Positions 61,740-64,000 of a DNA stretch of 64,000 nucleotides are shown here, one piece after another; position 1 is the first letter of the stretch, and the number at the start of each line of letters is the position of its first letter. Under the pieces are notes generated by a model, which saw only the letters and a program-made list of their open reading frames with translations, did no database searches and was not told the DNA's origin. The stretch comes from Alphaproteobacteria bacterium. GTDB taxonomy: Bacteria; Pseudomonadota; Alphaproteobacteria; Paracaedibacterales; CAITNM01. The position numbers and the translations under genes are program-made. The stretch spans positions 1-64,000 of the forward strand of contig JAJTEE010000009.1 of the NCBI GenBank assembly GCA_021298215.1, given 5' to 3'.

Positions 61740-64000
61740 ATGCGCATTTCAGAGGTTTGCATTGAAAGGCCAGTTTTTGCATGGGTGATGACACTCATTC
61801 TGGTTCTTTTAGGTTTAGTTGGGGCGTATAGGCTTCCTCTGCAAGCTCTTCCTACGGTTGCCAATACAACAGTTACGATTGAATCTTCGTTACCAGGAGC
61901 AAGTCCTGAGGTTGTTGAAACAACACTTACTCGTATCATTGAAGACGCTGTATCTAGTATTGAGGGTGTTGATCAGATTGAATCAATTAGTAACTCAGAA
62001 GAATCAAAAGTAATTGTCATGTTCCGCCCAGAAAGACGAAGCGAAGATGCCGTTAATGACATTCGAGATCGTCTTGCTAAAAACCAAGATAGGCTTCCCA
62101 TGGAAGCAACTCAGCCTATTCTAACAAAGTCTCGTGCTGACGATAAGGCAATCATTACACTTGCATTAACTTCCGCAACTCTTGATACCGGTGAGCTTCA
62201 TGATTTTGCAAAGCGTGAATTAGAAAAAGATTTAGAGGCGGTAAGTGGAGCGGCGCGTGTTGATATCCTGGGAGCTAGCGAATATGTAATGAGGATTTAT
62301 TTAAATCCTTTAAGTTTAGCTGCTTACGGTATTACTGTTTCTGAAGTGTTACACCAAGTTAAGAAGCAGAATATTGAAAAGCCAGCAGGCAAGCTTGTTT
62401 CTAAAGATCGTGAATACTCCATTACAACAATTGCTTCACTAGAAAAACCAGAAGAATTTGAAAATATGGTAGTAGCACCAAGAAAAGATTTCTTGGTGAG
62501 ATTACGAGATATAGGAAGAGCCGAGATTGATTCGGACGATAAAAAAACAAAAACCTACTTCAATGGGAAGGCTGGAATCAGTATTGGTGTCGTAAAGCAA
62601 TCTAACGCGAATCCTATAGAGGTTGCACGAGGGGTAAAAGCTGTTGTTGATAGGGTAAAAAAGAATCTGCCTGAAACAATTACCATTCATGTTGCGAGCG
62701 ATACAACAACTTTCATTGAAAGATCGATCCATGAAGTTTATCGCACGCTTTTTGAAGCAACTTTATTAGTTGTTCTGGTTGTTGTTTTCTTCTTACGATC
62801 AGTGCGCTCTTCGATTATTCCCTTGGTTACAATACCTGTTTCTTTAATAGGTGCCTTATTTTTAATGTATTTGCTGAACTTTACATTAAATTCTTTAACT
62901 TTGATGGCAATGGTGTTGGCGATAGGTCTAGTGGTTGATGATGCCATTGTGGTTCTCGAGAATGTGCATAGAAATCGCGAATCAGGCATGAAGCCCTTTG
63001 AAGCAGCTTATAAAAGTATTAAAGAGATTAGTTTTGCAATTGTTGCAATGACGCTGACTCTTGTTGCTGTATATGCGCCAGTCTCTTTGGCGACAGGACG
63101 CATAGGAAAATTCTTGGTTGAATTTTCTATTACTTTAGCTGGTGCGGTTTTATTGTCTGGATTTGCAGCCTTAACTCTTTCTCCAATGATGTGTGCTCGC
63201 TTATTGGGAGATGAAGATCATAAAAAAACGGCAACAAACACTTCTGAAATAGCATTTTGGAATAGATTCAAAGAATATTTTCTAACAGAGCTTTGGATGG
63301 TCAATCTTGAAGAAAAATATGAATATATTTTAAATCTGCTTATGCCAAAGAAGTTGATTGTTGCTTCAAGTGCTATAGGTTTTGCTTGTTTGGGATATAT
63401 GACATATCAATATCTTCCAGCAGAAACAACGCCTTATGAAGATCAAGGGTTAATAAAAGTAGAGGGGCAATCACCACAAAGTGCTACTATTGCTTATACA
63501 GAACGCTACATTCAGATGCTTGATGCTGCCATCAACAAAATCCCTGAAGTTGAGCGTCGCGTTATCACTATTACGAACCCTTCCTTTGAAGGAAGCATTG
63601 TTTTAAAGAATAGTTCTGAGCGACAAAGAAACACGGAAGAAATAGCTAGCGCTTTGAGAGAGGCTATAGAACCGATTACTGGTATTCAGGTGAAAATAGA
63701 TTCTGGATCAAGTGGAGGAAGTGGTAGCGAAAGCGGTAGAGTTGTTGATTTCGTTGTGCGCGCTAATAAACCCTTTCAAGAGCTGCAAGCAATGGCTGGT
63801 AATTTACAAATGGAACTTCATGCGGCTGGTTATTTTCAAGGTATGTTCAGTGATTATCGTGGGGATGTAGCTGATTACACGGTAACTGTGTTACGTGATA
63901 AGCTTTCTTCATTGAATATTGAACCAGATGCAATTGCTGAAACGATTTCTGCGTTGATTAAAGGAAAAAAGGCTGAAAAATTTAAGAAGAACAACAAGAC
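61740..64000 (+). CDS. RND efflux transporter, AcrB/MdtB-type (cut by the right edge)
   Basis: Translation from ATG 61740 is open to the window end (753 codons and two bases). It starts with an ERPVFAWV membrane segment, followed by PLQALPTVANTTVTIESSLPGASPE in pieces, the pattern of hydrophobe/amphiphile efflux pumps. The proton-relay helix contains VVDDAIVVLENVHRN near residue 403 with both Asp present, and LSPMMCARLL ends the first membrane bundle; a second periplasmic half follows. The C-terminal part lies outside. Substrate unknown: drugs, bile-like compounds or host metabolites. Confidence 0.94.
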   Translation, partial: MRISEVCIERPVFAWVMTLILVLLGLVGAYRLPLQALPTVANTTVTIESSLPGASPEVVETTLTRIIEDAVSSIEGVDQIESISNSEESKVIVMFRPERRSEDAVNDIRDRLAKNQDRLPMEATQPILTKSRADDKAIITLALTSATLDTGELHDFAKRELEKDLEAVSGAARVDILGASEYVMRIYLNPLSLAAYGITVSEVLHQVKKQNIEKPAGKLVSKDREYSITTIASLEKPEEFENMVVAPRKDFLVRLRDIGRAEIDSDDKKTKTYFNGKAGISIGVVKQSNANPIEVARGVKAVVDRVKKNLPETITIHVASDTTTFIERSIHEVYRTLFEATLLVVLVVVFFLRSVRSSIIPLVTIPVSLIGALFLMYLLNFTLNSLTLMAMVLAIGLVVDDAIVVLENVHRNRESGMKPFEAAYKSIKEISFAIVAMTLTLVAVYAPVSLATGRIGKFLVEFSITLAGAVLLSGFAALTLSPMMCARLLGDEDHKKTATNTSEIAFWNRFKEYFLTELWMVNLEEKYEYILNLLMPKKLIVASSAIGFACLGYMTYQYLPAETTPYEDQGLIKVEGQSPQSATIAYTERYIQMLDAAINKIPEVERRVITITNPSFEGSIVLKNSSERQRNTEEIASALREAIEPITGIQVKIDSGSSGGSGSESGRVVDFVVRANKPFQELQAMAGNLQMELHAAGYFQGMFSDYRGDVADYTVTVLRDKLSSLNIEPDAIAETISALIKGKKAEKFKKNNK

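Noticed and set aside
1-64000. CRISPR array, insertion sequence, prophage or integrative element
   Set aside because: No regularly spaced repeats, no transposase or phage genes and no inverted-repeat boundaries were seen; the only recombinase is a chromosomal XerC-like protein.

Overview
The window reads as a gene-dense, AT-rich chromosome segment of an alphaproteobacterium. The lineage evidence is a set of familiar alphaproteobacterial arrangements and families: SRP RNA-dnaX-ybaB in a row, divergent lysC/ubiG, miaB-phoH-ybeY-corC next to a MucR/Ros regulator, a FYDLN-acid protein, an HdaA-type DnaA regulator, COX15-type heme A synthase and a PmtA-like methyltransferase. The AT-rich composition, many overlapping genes and a partly broken cell-wall cluster resemble Holosporales- or Rickettsiales-like host-associated bacteria. 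That placement is inference. Cell-wall (mraY, murE, ftsI, glmS) and LPS genes (lpxK, kdsD) show a full Gram-negative envelope; nuoLMN, ctaA, ubiG, coq7 and a polyprenyl synthase show aerobic respiration with ubiquinone.

Layout. 1-241 is non-coding, with a short direct repeat and two strong hairpins. 242-8015: a CpoB-like protein on the minus strand, then one dense plus-strand run rpmE-uvrD-two tandem DUF6492-like genes-mraY-znuC-znuB. 8031-9617: a ClpX-like AAA+ gene with a predicted signal peptide and one in-frame TGA, treated as a pseudogene, followed by uvrC. 11817-20055: a seven-gene overlapping run rsmH-ftsL-ftsI-murE-exported protein-hdaA-priA joining septal wall synthesis to replication control. 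20056-28299: xerC, a solitary GspE-like ATPase, map, rpsD, ybaB, dnaX, SRP RNA, trkH and a PmtA-like gene.

28356-48956: a CcmA-like ATPase, def, a nitronate monooxygenase-like gene, lysC, ubiG, a multi-PAS histidine kinase, mucR, the miaB-phoH-ybeY-corC run, ctaA, rbfA, a DAACS symporter, kdsD, an RNase D-like gene, coq7-dsbB-yqaA, glmS and a polyprenyl synthase. 49027-64000: trmN6 and a WecA-like transferase, nuoLMN, lpxK, a CcmB-like protein, typA, FYDLN protein, truA, tRNA-Lys(TTT), and an RND efflux pair whose pump gene runs off the right edge.

No CRISPR array, insertion sequence, prophage, toxin-antitoxin pair or rRNA gene was seen. No gene-free stretch exceeds 300 bases; the longest are 1-241 and 9618-9834. 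The best candidates for unusual biology are the interrupted exported AAA+ gene, the tandem DUF6492-like pair beside mraY, the histidine kinase whose N-box Asn is Lys, and the MucR protein missing a zinc ligand. I see no clearly new multi-gene system; most of the window is housekeeping.
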